Source of the DNA: Cupriavidus pauculus
GTDB lineage: Bacteria > Pseudomonadota > Gammaproteobacteria > Burkholderiales > Burkholderiaceae
Direction of reading: 5' to 3'
Length of the DNA stretch: 64,000 bases
NCBI RefSeq assembly: GCF_008801835.1
Contig: NZ_VZOW01000004.1
Span: 248,001-312,000 of the forward strand
Part shown: one piece after another, positions 43,834 through 52,218 of the stretch
How the letters are laid out: the number at the start of each line of letters is the position of its first letter
Numbering within the stretch: position 1 is the first letter of the stretch
Program-made: the position numbers and the translations under genes
Notes under the pieces: model-generated
What the model was told of the DNA's origin: nothing
Databases searched by the model: none
The model's input: only the letters and a program-made list of their open reading frames with translations

Positions 43834-43850
43834 GATTCCGCCGCGTTATC
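43834..43850. promoter_or_regulatory. LysR-type T-N11-A operator, site 3 (dehydrogenase/LysR divergent promoter)
   Basis: GATTCCGCCGCGTTATC differs from site 1 by one base. It lies 74 bases before the dehydrogenase ATG and against the LysR start, the standard position for activation of the target and self-repression. Confidence 0.8.
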
Positions 43851-43923
43851 GAAACTGACGTTCCGATCATGGGGGAGGAATGCTGCCCGGTCAACACTGT
43901 CAGGATCGGAAGAGGAGTCAAAA

Positions 43924-45093
43924 ATGCCAGAACTTGCTGCCAACCCTGGCGAGCTGCGTGCCGTGCTGCATCGCTACCTGGAGGACGAATTGCTTCCATG
44001 GGAGCGGGAGCAGAACATCGGTTACGAAGACCGGATCTCGCGCGAACTGATCCGTTCCATCTGGCGGCGCAGCCGGGAGCTGGGGCTTTACGGAGCCCAG
44101 TTGCCCGTCGAATTAGGCGGGCAGGGCCTTTCTGTGGAGGCAATGTGCCAGCTCAAGGATGATGTGGCCGCATCGGGGGCCATCCTGTTTCCTCATGTGC
44201 TGGGAGACTGGGGCGGACCTTCGCGCGTGGGCAATCTCGTCCGGTTTGCCACGCCTTACCAGCGGAAGCTTTTTATCGACCCCGTGATCGCCGGCGAGCG
44301 TGGCGCCTGCTTTGCCATGACTGAACCGAATTCGGGGTCGGACGCCGCGAGCATCCAGACCCGCGCAGTCGTCGACGGCGACGATTACATCGTCACGGGC
44401 CGAAAGCACTTCATCACTGCCTCGGTATTCGCGGACTACGCCCTCACCATGTGCGTGACGGATCCCGACAAAGGCAATGAAGGCATTTCCGCCATCTTCA
44501 TCGATCTCGATAGTCCGGGCGTTACGCTCGATACCGCCTGCGTGCCCATCACGGGACAGTACGTGGATGCCGACATCATCCTGGATCACGTCCGCGTACC
44601 GCGCCGCAACTGCATCGGCGGAGAAGGCAACGGCTTCCGGCTGGCGATGAACCGCATCAGCCTGAATCGACTGCTCCACTGCCCGACCATGATTGGATTG
44701 GCCCGCCAGGCGCTGCGCCTGTCCATTGCCTACGCCAACACGCGTCGCCAGTTTGGCGGGGCGATCATCCGCTTTCAGGCGATTCAGCACATGCTTGCCG
44801 ACATGGCCTCCAGCCTGTTCGCTTGCGAAAGCATGGTGTTGGCCGCCGCACGCAAGGCCGACGCAGGCATCGATGTCCGCATGGAAGCGTCGATGTGCAA
44901 GCTATTCGTCTCCGAAGCCTGTTTCCAGATTGCCGACAAGGCTGTGCAGATTCACGGCAACGTGGGGGTCACGAAGAACCATCCGGTCGAGTTCATTTTC
45001 CGACGCCTCCGGCTTTATCGGATCGTGACCGGCACCAGCGAAATCCAGCGCAACACGATCGCCAAGGAAATCATGCAAGGTCGTGGCGCATGA
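43924..45093 (+). CDS. Acyl-CoA dehydrogenase family flavoprotein, canonical catalytic Glu absent
   Basis: A 389-residue FAD enzyme from ATG 43924 (GAGGAG six bases upstream). The FAD/CoA signature is CFAMTEPNSGSDAASIQTRA; helix G has NRRFG-type SIAYANTRRQFGGAIIRFQAIQHMLADM; the C-terminal motif is IVTGTSEIQRNTIAKEI. In medium-chain type enzymes the base is Glu in YEGT; here the same position is Thr (VTGT). The alternative isovaleryl-type Glu in helix G is Asn (SLNRLL). It may therefore use another residue or carry out a different flavin reaction. The gene is under the LysR box and pairs functionally with the ligase. Confidence 0.88.
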   Translation: MPELAANPGELRAVLHRYLEDELLPWEREQNIGYEDRISRELIRSIWRRSRELGLYGAQLPVELGGQGLSVEAMCQLKDDVAASGAILFPHVLGDWGGPSRVGNLVRFATPYQRKLFIDPVIAGERGACFAMTEPNSGSDAASIQTRAVVDGDDYIVTGRKHFITASVFADYALTMCVTDPDKGNEGISAIFIDLDSPGVTLDTACVPITGQYVDADIILDHVRVPRRNCIGGEGNGFRLAMNRISLNRLLHCPTMIGLARQALRLSIAYANTRRQFGGAIIRFQAIQHMLADMASSLFACESMVLAAARKADAGIDVRMEASMCKLFVSEACFQIADKAVQIHGNVGVTKNHPVEFIFRRLRLYRIVTGTSEIQRNTIAKEIMQGRGA

Positions 45094-45284
45094 GCGGGGG
45101 CTAAGCATCACGATTCCAGACCTCATTCGCGGCGCTGAACGGAAATGACCGTATCTGGCCGAGAAAAGTGCGGCACATATTGGCGCGAACGGATGGCAAG
45201 TGGCCATCGCTTAGAATTCCGCATCCGAGACCGATAGTCGACACCATGCCTGGAGCCAACCTGACGCAATGCGTCGTGAAGCCA

Positions 45285-45932
45285 ATGCGAACAGCCGCGC
45301 TGGTCATCGTGTTGTTTGCGCTGGGCGCGTGCACCGCGCGGCCTTTTCAACCGAACCCGCCGGCGTACACGATGTGGGAAAAGACGGGGGTGACTGAGGA
45401 TGGCGTGCGCGCCGCCATGCACGATTGCGGCTTTGCCAGCGCTACGAGCAATGATGGCGTCAACATGACCGGCAATGACTATGCCGGCGCCGAACTGTGC
45501 ATGATCGACAACGGCTTCTTGTACAAAGGGCGGCGCATTGCCTGCGCCGACTTTCCGGAGCGGATGGCCTGCGCCCGGGTGCCGCGCGGCAAGACCTTTG
45601 GAACCGATCCCGATTTCGATCCGGCGCGGCTGGCGAGCCGGCTAGTGCGGCCGCCCGCCTATGCGTACTGGACTCGCCCAGGGACCGATGTCGAAGGTGT
45701 CAAGCACGCGATGATGGCGTGCGGCTACAACACCGTCATCGAGCCGACCGATTCGATGCTGCTCAACGACATCGCTGGCGCGCAGCTGTGCATGATCGAG
45801 CAGCGGTTCACGTATGCGTGGCCCGTCAACAGCCTGCTATGCAAGAGCACGCCAGGGTTGGCTGCCTGCCGCAACCGTCCCATCGATGCCAAGCGCTGCT
45901 GCGCTCGTCCGAAAGCCGCGGGCCAGCACTGA
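45285..45932 (+). CDS. Lipoprotein with duplicated four-cysteine module, unknown function
   Basis: From ATG 45285 the product has 215 residues and a lipoprotein signal with lipobox LGAC (Cys16). After it come two copies of a module of about 75 residues. Copy 1 starts PPAYTMWEKTGVTEDGVRAAM, with Cys at 48, 72, 87 and 96. Copy 2 starts PPAYAYWTRPGTDVEGVKHAM, with Cys at 146, 169, 186 and 195. Both contain AGAxLCMI. The even cysteine spacing suggests two disulphides per module in the periplasm. The protein ends in a Lys/Arg/Cys-rich tail. I do not recognise a characterised family. The open frame upstream from 45168 lacks a signal at its start and is not used. Confidence 0.75.
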   Translation: MRTAALVIVLFALGACTARPFQPNPPAYTMWEKTGVTEDGVRAAMHDCGFASATSNDGVNMTGNDYAGAELCMIDNGFLYKGRRIACADFPERMACARVPRGKTFGTDPDFDPARLASRLVRPPAYAYWTRPGTDVEGVKHAMMACGYNTVIEPTDSMLLNDIAGAQLCMIEQRFTYAWPVNSLLCKSTPGLAACRNRPIDAKRCCARPKAAGQH

Positions 45933-45999
45933 TTCATTTCCTGGCTGACATGGCGGATGACGTCACGCCATGGCGGTATCCACTACTTGCCCGCGTATT

Positions 46000-46461
46000 T
46001 TAATCGCCGGCCGCGTGTTCCTTTACATCGCCTACGACCATTGCTTTTAGCCCTTCACGCAGTGCGGTCGCATTTTCTACGCCGTTTAGTTCCTCGAACT
46101 CGCGTTGTGCGGCTCGCCAGAGCGGGGCTGCTCGTTCGTGCAGCCGTCGCCCGTCTTTGGTGAGTTCGATCAGTCGGATTCGGCCGTCAGTTGGCGACGG
46201 CTTGATTTTCACGAAGCCATCGCGTTCGAGAAAGCCAACCATCTTTCCCATCGCCGTCCGCTCAATATCGAGCCTCTCGGCCAGCGCGTTGACTGGGGCA
46301 CTTCCCACCTCGTCCAATGCTGCAAGCGTCAGGAATTGTGTAATGCGCAGACCCACCGGTTCGAGATGGCTATCGTAGAGTCGCGAGATCTGCCTGCTTG
46401 CCTTCCTAGCGGCGAAGCAATTGCACTGATCGATTCCAAGCGGCTGGTCAAACACCGACAT
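46000..46461 (-). CDS. MarR-family transcriptional regulator
   Basis: A 153-residue winged-helix regulator. FLTLAALDEVGSAPVNALAERLDIERTAMGKMVGFLERDGFVKIKPSPTDGRIRLIELTKDG covers the recognition helix and wing with the DGR motif. Two cysteines near the start (CNCFAARK) could sense thiol-reactive compounds. AAGGAG lies ten bases upstream. It precedes, with opposite-side neighbours, a group of SDR, NTF2-like and NmrA genes, which are typical MarR targets. Confidence 0.92.
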   Translation of the reverse strand: MSVFDQPLGIDQCNCFAARKASRQISRLYDSHLEPVGLRITQFLTLAALDEVGSAPVNALAERLDIERTAMGKMVGFLERDGFVKIKPSPTDGRIRLIELTKDGRRLHERAAPLWRAAQREFEELNGVENATALREGLKAMVVGDVKEHAAGD

Positions 46462-46495
46462 CGCGGTTCCACTCCTTATCTATTTGGGCTAGTCA

Positions 46496-46514
46496 TGCAT
46501 TAAGTTTAGATGCA
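46496..46514. promoter_or_regulatory. Inverted repeat before the MarR gene
   Basis: TGCAT (46496-46500) and ATGCA (46510-46514) flank a nine-base AT-rich centre, 35 bases before the MarR ATG. It is a candidate autoregulatory site. Confidence 0.45.
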
Positions 46515-46603
46515 GCTTGCACCGAGCCGGGCTCCGGGGCACTCGGATACTCGGCTCGGCCGACGGACGATACGCGTGCACACGGCAATCGTCATGGGAC
46601 GGT

Positions 46604-47317
46604 CTACACGCCGTCCGGCGGTACGATATACCCAGGCACTTCGGCCGCAAGGGTGCTCTTCAGGACTGCAGTGCCTTTGTCAGCCATGACTTCGCTCTTG
46701 CCGGCGGCTAGAGCGTCGTAGGTCTTTCGAACAACATCATTCGGACTCGCCTTGGGTACATCAATGCCCTTGGTCAAGTCTGTATCGACGAAGCCGACGT
46801 GAAGGCCGAGCACGTGGATGTTACGCTCTTTCAGGTGAAAGCGAAGCTGGTTCGTGAAGCTCCACGCCGCTGCCTTTGACGCGGCATACGGGGTCAGATA
46901 GGGGCGCGGCAGCCACACAATGTCGGAAAGGACGTTGATGATGGCCGCATGTGATTTGGTTGTTAATACCCCTTCGAAGGCCTGGGAGACACGCACGACG
47001 CCATAGTAGTTGGTGTCGAACATCTGCTGGGACTGGGTCTCTGTGTCGACCGCGAGAGGCCCTTCTATCAGTGCGGCAATGCCGGCGTTGTTGATCAGAA
47101 GCGTGGTGTCGGCGGCGACTTTCGCGGCTGCGGCGATCGATGCTCTATCTGTGACGTCAATCTGGATCGGCGAGATACCTGGTTCATTGAATCCGGTGAT
47201 GTTGCGCATGCCAGCGTAAACTTTCTTCGCCCCGCGACGAACCGCCTCGCGAGCGAACTCCAAGCCAAGGCCACGGCTGGCGCCGGTGATGAAGACAGTT
47301 GCGTTTTTCACTTCCAT
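46604..47317 (-). CDS. Short-chain dehydrogenase/reductase (SDR)
   Basis: A 237-residue NAD(P)-dependent SDR from ATG 47317 (AAGGAG five bases upstream). The cofactor motif is TGASRGLG at residues 10-17, the structural motif is NNAG, and the catalytic pair is YAASK in YLTPYAASKAA. It is of the classical type without membrane parts. Substrate is unknown; in such MarR-linked groups these enzymes often reduce reactive carbonyls or quinones. Confidence 0.9.
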   Translation of the reverse strand: MEVKNATVFITGASRGLGLEFAREAVRRGAKKVYAGMRNITGFNEPGISPIQIDVTDRASIAAAAKVAADTTLLINNAGIAALIEGPLAVDTETQSQQMFDTNYYGVVRVSQAFEGVLTTKSHAAIINVLSDIVWLPRPYLTPYAASKAAAWSFTNQLRFHLKERNIHVLGLHVGFVDTDLTKGIDVPKASPNDVVRKTYDALAAGKSEVMADKGTAVLKSTLAAEVPGYIVPPDGV

Positions 47318-47384
47318 GACAACTCCTTTTGATTGGTGCGAGCCATCGGAGGCGAATATCTTGGCCCCCAACGCGCCCGTGGTA

Positions 47385-47795
47385 TCAAAGAAAAATCTCT
47401 TCTGGAAATTGCTCCGAGAACATTTCCCGCAGATGGGTAGCGATGCTTAGGACAGCACCGAGCGGGGACATTCGTACGCTGACTCGTGGCACCGATCCAT
47501 CGGCATTTCGGACTGCGATGACGGTTGCGCTCAGCTTCTCGCCGCTTTTCAGAACAGCCTCGTATTCGAGCACCAGCCGCACGTCGCTGGTTTCAAGGAA
47601 CGTTGGCGTCTGGGAGCCGCCGTAGAGAGCTCCAACAGCATTGATCAGGAGCCTGATGTCATCGCGTCCTACAACGCGATCACGCAACACGGAACTTGCT
47701 AGCTCCGCGTCTGCCGTCAAATCATCCAGAAATGGGTGACGTTCATTCCGTGAATCGGACACGTTCATCTCCAATCGTTGCAGGACAACGTTCAT
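47385..47795 (-). CDS. NTF2-like/SnoaL-fold small protein
   Basis: A 136-residue protein with the alpha+beta cone pattern of NTF2-like proteins (FLDDLTADAELASSVLRDRVVGRDDIRLLINAVGALY, then strands VRLVLEYEAVLKSGEKLSATVIAVRNADG). ATG 47795 overlaps the NmrA stop (ATGA); a GTG at 47762 with GGAG six bases upstream is a good alternative giving a 125-residue product. Such proteins are often isomerases, cyclases or ligand carriers. It is coupled to the NmrA gene. Confidence 0.75.
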   Translation of the reverse strand: MNVVLQRLEMNVSDSRNERHPFLDDLTADAELASSVLRDRVVGRDDIRLLINAVGALYGGSQTPTFLETSDVRLVLEYEAVLKSGEKLSATVIAVRNADGSVPRVSVRMSPLGAVLSIATHLREMFSEQFPEEIFL

Positions 47796-48673
47796 GCAAA
47801 AACAGCGCGATTCTTTGCGACGTACTGTTGGACCGAGAGCGGTGGCTTACCGGTGATCCTCGCAACAACGTCGTTGGTGCCGGAGAAAATTCCTTCTTGG
47901 TAGTTTTGCGCCACTTCCACCAAATGCTGGGTGAGGAACGGCGGGAATTTGTAGAGGTTCTCCATCTTGTACTGAAACTCTTCGATCGAAGTCGGTGTGT
48001 ATTCGATGCGAGCGCCAAGTACTTCGCTCATCGCTGCTGCGATTTCCGTGTGGTCCATCTCGACGGGGCCATGGAGCGTGTAGATTTTTCCTGCGTGGGC
48101 CTCAGGCGCTGCCAGCACATGGGCGATCACTCGGCCCTGATCGTCACTGGCAATCGGCGCATGACTGCCGTGGCCAAACGGGAACTCAATTCTTTTCTTG
48201 GCCCAGATCTCCTTCGCAAAATGCGGGTAGACCAGCCAATCGGCGAAAAAAGTGGGACGCAGGTGCGTAGTCGGAACGCCCGACCAATCGAAAACACGCT
48301 CGGAAATCCAGTGATCCTGAGCGGCGTGGCTTGCCGACTCCCGGCGCGCAGAAATCTGTGACATGTTGACGATCGCCGCGACGCCCGCTTCCTTCGCAGC
48401 CTGCGCGAAGTAGGCGGCAGCGCTGATGATCCCTGGCGAGATCGGATGAAGGAAATACGCCGAACGGATGCCCTCCATCGCCGCGCGGATCGCGTCAATA
48501 CTTGTGAAATCGCCAACAGCGATATCCACTCCGCGCTGCCTCAAGGCGGCAGCGCGATCGTCGTCCGTGCGGACGTAGGCCCGCACGCGTCTGCCGAGCG
48601 CGAGCAGTTCGTCGATGGCTGCGCCTCCAGTGCGTCCGGTTGCACCGCTTACAAGAATGTCAGGTGGGTTCAT
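47792..48673 (-). CDS. NmrA-like NAD(P)-binding atypical SDR
   Basis: A 293-residue Rossmann protein with the atypical glycine motif SGATGRTGGAAIDEL at the N-terminus, RAYVRTDDDRAAALRQRGVDI and VNMSQISARRES. The SDR Tyr-Lys pair is missing, as in NmrA/HSCARG redox sensors and some isoflavone-reductase-like enzymes. GGAG lies eight bases before the ATG. A perfect 16-bp palindrome lies 24 bases before the start, so the gene is tightly regulated, probably by the local MarR or LysR protein. Confidence 0.88.
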   Translation of the reverse strand: MNPPDILVSGATGRTGGAAIDELLALGRRVRAYVRTDDDRAAALRQRGVDIAVGDFTSIDAIRAAMEGIRSAYFLHPISPGIISAAAYFAQAAKEAGVAAIVNMSQISARRESASHAAQDHWISERVFDWSGVPTTHLRPTFFADWLVYPHFAKEIWAKKRIEFPFGHGSHAPIASDDQGRVIAHVLAAPEAHAGKIYTLHGPVEMDHTEIAAAMSEVLGARIEYTPTSIEEFQYKMENLYKFPPFLTQHLVEVAQNYQEGIFSGTNDVVARITGKPPLSVQQYVAKNRAVFA

Positions 48674-48696
48674 TGTTTCGCTCCGTTTTTTGAAAT

Positions 48697-48712
48697 GAGA
48701 GCATATGCTCTC
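48697..48712. promoter_or_regulatory. Perfect 16-bp palindrome before the NmrA gene
   Basis: GAGAGCATATGCTCTC is a perfect palindrome, and a second core GCATATGC lies at 48730-48737, 29 bases centre to centre. Two related operators side by side just upstream of the NmrA start fit repression by a dimeric regulator. Confidence 0.7.
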
Positions 48713-48737
48713 TTAAGGCAAGAATAGGAGCATATGC

Positions 48738-48995
48738 ACGTAATGTCAAGAATCGCCTGGTGCGGCCTGTGCGGATGGCACTCCCAAGAGGGTTTTGCCC
48801 GTCCCGGGGTGGCGAACTGTTAGCTGGGGCGCTGCACGCTGGCGCCATCGCCGGCGTTCAGTCGGGCGATGTCAACGGCGCCTACGCGACGTCTATCAGT
48901 CACTGGCGAAGAGCGGCTGACTTCGCCGGCCCCCCTTCCAAGATGGACGCATGGATGCGCGATAATGGCCGAAGAGCTCGTTACTAAGGAACTCA
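48738..48995. other. Intergenic region without a recognised gene
   Basis: Together with the operators before it, this makes a 322-base gap between the divergent NmrA and LysR genes. A 75-codon open frame from 48760 has no ribosome site and no recognisable feature. It should contain the LysR promoter. Confidence 0.5.
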
Positions 48996-49895
48996 ATGCG
49001 CATCCCGCCAATGAAGAGCATCGTTGCCTTTGAGAGCGTTTCGCGCAACCGAAGCGTCAGTAAGGCAGCCGAAGAATTGGGTTTGACTGCTTCAGCGGTC
49101 AGCCATCAACTGGCCAATCTGGAGGACGCTATTGGCCAGCCGCTGTTCTTTCGCCAAGGCCGAGGTCTGGTACTCACGCCGGTGGGCGAGCAGTATTTGC
49201 GGGACATCACCGGAGCTCTCGCAGAACTCAATAGGGCAACCGAGCGTGCTTCCACACCTGCAGCCATCGACATCCTGCGCGTTCACACCAGCCCAAGTTT
49301 CGGACTGATGTGGTTGCTTCCGCGATTGGAGTCTTTTCAGGCTGACAACGGCGATATACAGATCAACTTGTCGTGCTCCTATGAGGATGTGTCGTTCACC
49401 GCTGGTTTCTATGACGTGGATGTACGGCACGGCCACGCGCACTGGCGAGACCTCGAGGTCAAAACGCTTCGCCATGAACGGATTCTTCCGCTCGCCTCGC
49501 CCGAGTACCTGAGAAAGAATCCGGTGCAAAAGCCCGCCGACCTCGTGCAACGCCGGCTGATCAACTCCGAAACTCCCCTGATTCGGTGGGAGCAGTGGTT
49601 TGCGCGGTTCGGCGTGCCCGCGATGCATAAGAACTTCGACTTCGCCTTCGACCGTTCATATATGTCACTTGAAACGGCTGCGCTGGGTCTTGGCGTTGCG
49701 CTTGAGAGCTCACTGCTGGCGTCGGTGATGCTTCAAAAGGGGACGTTGGTTCCCGTGTTCGAAGAGCAATACGCAGTGGAAGTTGTTAGCCATCACGTGG
49801 TCTATCCAGCCCAAAATGCCGACTTGCCACGGATTCAGCGCTTCCTGACGTGGCTTGATCGGGAGGTCAACCGGCGCCAGGAGGGCGCTGACTAA
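48996..49895 (+). CDS. LysR-family regulator, GcvA-type
   Basis: A 299-residue regulator. AAGGAACTCA precedes the ATG. The winged helix is MRIPPMKSIVAFESVSRNRSVSKAAEELGLTASAVSHQLANLED, and the effector part has SPSFGLMWLLPRLESFQ and YDVDVRHGHAHW, typical of the GcvA/AmpR branch. The same-strand SDR, MFS permease and split transketolase genes follow it, with the first at 140 bases. It is the likely activator of that operon. A perfect hairpin lies directly at its stop codon. Confidence 0.9.
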   Translation: MRIPPMKSIVAFESVSRNRSVSKAAEELGLTASAVSHQLANLEDAIGQPLFFRQGRGLVLTPVGEQYLRDITGALAELNRATERASTPAAIDILRVHTSPSFGLMWLLPRLESFQADNGDIQINLSCSYEDVSFTAGFYDVDVRHGHAHWRDLEVKTLRHERILPLASPEYLRKNPVQKPADLVQRRLINSETPLIRWEQWFARFGVPAMHKNFDFAFDRSYMSLETAALGLGVALESSLLASVMLQKGTLVPVFEEQYAVEVVSHHVVYPAQNADLPRIQRFLTWLDREVNRRQEGAD

Positions 49896-49912
49896 TGAGG
49901 GTTTTCCCTCAT
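49895..49912. repeat. Seven-bp perfect hairpin at the LysR stop
   Basis: ATGAGGG and CCCTCAT pair over TTTT, starting on the last base of the LysR stop codon. No T run follows, so it may be an operator for the downstream operon or a weak terminator. Confidence 0.5.
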
Positions 49913-50035
49913 CTCGACAACCCTCGATAACTGAAAATTTCTCAGCAATAGTTGAAATCGAATGCATTGATTGGAAGCGCTTCAGAGACAAAACTCGACC
50001 CATCAACACACCACGCATAAGCAAGGAGACATGAG

Positions 50036-50785
50036 ATGCTGGTCGAGAACAAAGTAGTTATCGTCACGGGCGCAGCTTCGCCTCGTGGTATCGGCAAAGC
50101 AACTGCCCGGGCGCTGGCGAAACAAGGCGCAAAGGTCGTCATCGTTGACCTGCAGCTCGACGCCGCTCAGGCGGCGGCCGCCGAACTGGGTGAGGTTCAT
50201 TTGGGACTGCGCTGCGATGTCACGGACAAGGCTTCATGCGACGCCGCCGTGCAGGCCACCATCGCACGCTATGGCCGCATTGACGCGCTTATCAACAATG
50301 CCGGCATTACGCAGCCTATCCGCACACTTGATATCGGTGCCGCCAATTTCGATGCGGTTGTCGACGTGAACCTCCGCGGCACGCTTTACATGTCGCAGGC
50401 GGTACTGCCGCAAATGAAGGAGCAGAAGGGCGGGAGCATTGTCTGCATGTCATCTGTTTCCGCTCAACGCGGCGGTGGCATCTTTGGCGGCCCGCACTAT
50501 AGCGCCGCGAAAGCCGGCGTTCTCGGGCTGGCTAAAGCCATGGCCCGCGAATTTGGCGACGATCGCATTCGCGTGAACTCGGTCACGCCTGGTCTGATTC
50601 AAACCGACATCACCGGCGACAAGCTGACTCCCGAAATGCGCGCCGACATTATTAAGGGTATTCCGCTTGGACGGCTAGGCGATGCCGCCGACGTAGCCAA
50701 CGCTTGCCTGTTCCTGGTAAGCGATCTTTCCACATATCTCACTGGCATCACGCTGGATGTGAACGGCGGCATGCTGATTCACTGA
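50036..50785 (+). CDS. FabG-like short-chain dehydrogenase
   Basis: A 249-residue classical SDR with GAASPRGIG, NNAG, the catalytic Ser in MSSVSAQRGG and YSAAKAG, and a C-terminal YLTGITLDVNGGML. AAGGAG lies eight bases upstream. It is the first enzyme gene of a plus-strand set with an ACS-family permease and both halves of a transketolase, so a polyol, sugar or sugar acid is the expected substrate. Confidence 0.9.
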   Translation: MLVENKVVIVTGAASPRGIGKATARALAKQGAKVVIVDLQLDAAQAAAAELGEVHLGLRCDVTDKASCDAAVQATIARYGRIDALINNAGITQPIRTLDIGAANFDAVVDVNLRGTLYMSQAVLPQMKEQKGGSIVCMSSVSAQRGGGIFGGPHYSAAKAGVLGLAKAMAREFGDDRIRVNSVTPGLIQTDITGDKLTPEMRADIIKGIPLGRLGDAADVANACLFLVSDLSTYLTGITLDVNGGMLIH

Positions 50786-50859
50786 TAGCGGCCCGAGGGC
50801 CGCCTCCCCACCATGTCAAAGCACCCGGGACCACTCGGGGCACCGGCAGGAGACATTCC

Positions 50860-52191
50860 ATGAAGACCAAATATGCAGCGTCGCCCCTCGGGGCCGGCGT
50901 GGTGACAACACGCGCCGACGAAGCCACGTTCGAGTCTCGCACCTACGGTAAGGTGATGCGTCGGCTGATTCCGTTCCTGATGCTGTGCTACCTGGGAGCG
51001 TACCTCGATCGCGTCAATGTGGGCTTTGCCAAGCTACAGATGCTGAACGATCTGCAGTTCAGCGAAACCATCTACGGTCTCGGCGCCGGCATTTTCTTCC
51101 TGGGCTACTTCATCTTCGAAGTACCAAGCAACGTCATCCTGCACAAGGTTGGCGCACGCAACTGGCTGGCACGCATTATGTTGACGTGGGCCGCCATCTC
51201 GGCAGGCTTCGCTTTCGTCAGCACGCCAACGCAGTTTTATGTACTACGTTTCTTGCTCGGTGTTGCTGAGGCTGGCTTTGCGCCTGGGGTCATCCTTTAC
51301 CTTACGTACTGGTTTCCCTCGGAGCGGCGCGCCAAAGCGCTCTCGATGTTCTTCATGGCGATCCCTTTGGCCGGCATCGTTGGCGGTCCGCTGTCGGGGT
51401 GGATCATGCATGCCTTCCATGGTGCGCATGATCTGGCGGGTTGGAAGTGGCTATTCCTGATCGAGGCATTTCCATCGCTGGTTCTCGGCATTGCCATTCT
51501 GTTTTATCTCGACAATGGCATTCAGGGCGCCAAGTGGCTTACGGTCCAAGAAAAGGCGCTGCTTCAACGCAATGTCGAGGGCGACAATGCAATGAAGGTA
51601 CAGCACATTTCGATTCGTGCCTTTATGGCCGATCGACGGCTCTGGTTGATGGCAGCGATCTACTTCTGCGTGGTGCTGGGCCAGTATGGTTTGACGTTCT
51701 GGCTCCCGACCATCATCCGGAAGACTGGTGTTGCGGATCCGCTGTGGGTTGGCATCCTCACCGCCGTACCGTATCTGTGCGCCATCGTTGCGCTGCCGCT
51801 GATTGGCCTGTCGGCCGACCGTCGGCGGGAGCGCCGTCTTCACCTGGCAATCCCGATGCTGGTGGCGGCGATTGGCTTCGCCACGCTGCCAATGCTCGGC
51901 AGTGTCACCGCAGCCATCATCTGCCTCTGCATTGCTGCTGCGGGAATCATGACTTCGTCTTCGCAGTTCTGGGCGCTTCCCACCGCCGTGCTGGGCGGTA
52001 TGTCCGCAGCAGCCGGTATCGCCGCGGTGAATTGCGTGGCGAACCTCGCGGGCTTCTTCTCACCCGCCATCGTGGGCTGGCTCAACGACTTCACTGGCAA
52101 GTCAACTGCGGGCCTGATCTTTATCTCGGCGACGGTCGTATTCGGCGCGCTGCTCGTATTCCTGGTACCGGCGAAAGCTGTGAATCGCTAA
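50860..52191 (+). CDS. MFS transporter, anion:cation symporter (ACS) family
   Basis: A 443-residue, twelve-helix permease from ATG 50860 (GCAGGAG seven bases upstream). ACS marks are the first-helix YLDRVNVGFAKLQM, the motif FFLGYFIFEVPSNVILHKVGARNW, and ADRRRERRLH in the central loop. Relatives import hexuronates, galactarate, tartrate, phthalate and similar organic anions with protons. Its position between the SDR and transketolase genes points to uptake of the pathway substrate. Confidence 0.92.
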   Translation: MKTKYAASPLGAGVVTTRADEATFESRTYGKVMRRLIPFLMLCYLGAYLDRVNVGFAKLQMLNDLQFSETIYGLGAGIFFLGYFIFEVPSNVILHKVGARNWLARIMLTWAAISAGFAFVSTPTQFYVLRFLLGVAEAGFAPGVILYLTYWFPSERRAKALSMFFMAIPLAGIVGGPLSGWIMHAFHGAHDLAGWKWLFLIEAFPSLVLGIAILFYLDNGIQGAKWLTVQEKALLQRNVEGDNAMKVQHISIRAFMADRRLWLMAAIYFCVVLGQYGLTFWLPTIIRKTGVADPLWVGILTAVPYLCAIVALPLIGLSADRRRERRLHLAIPMLVAAIGFATLPMLGSVTAAIICLCIAAAGIMTSSSQFWALPTAVLGGMSAAAGIAAVNCVANLAGFFSPAIVGWLNDFTGKSTAGLIFISATVVFGALLVFLVPAKAVNR

Positions 52192-52218
52192 GCCAGCCAC
52201 CATTTAACGGAGTCAATC

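Noticed and set aside
48760-48987. 75-codon plus-strand frame before the LysR gene
   Set aside because: No ribosome site, no recognisable motif, and it overlaps the expected LysR promoter.
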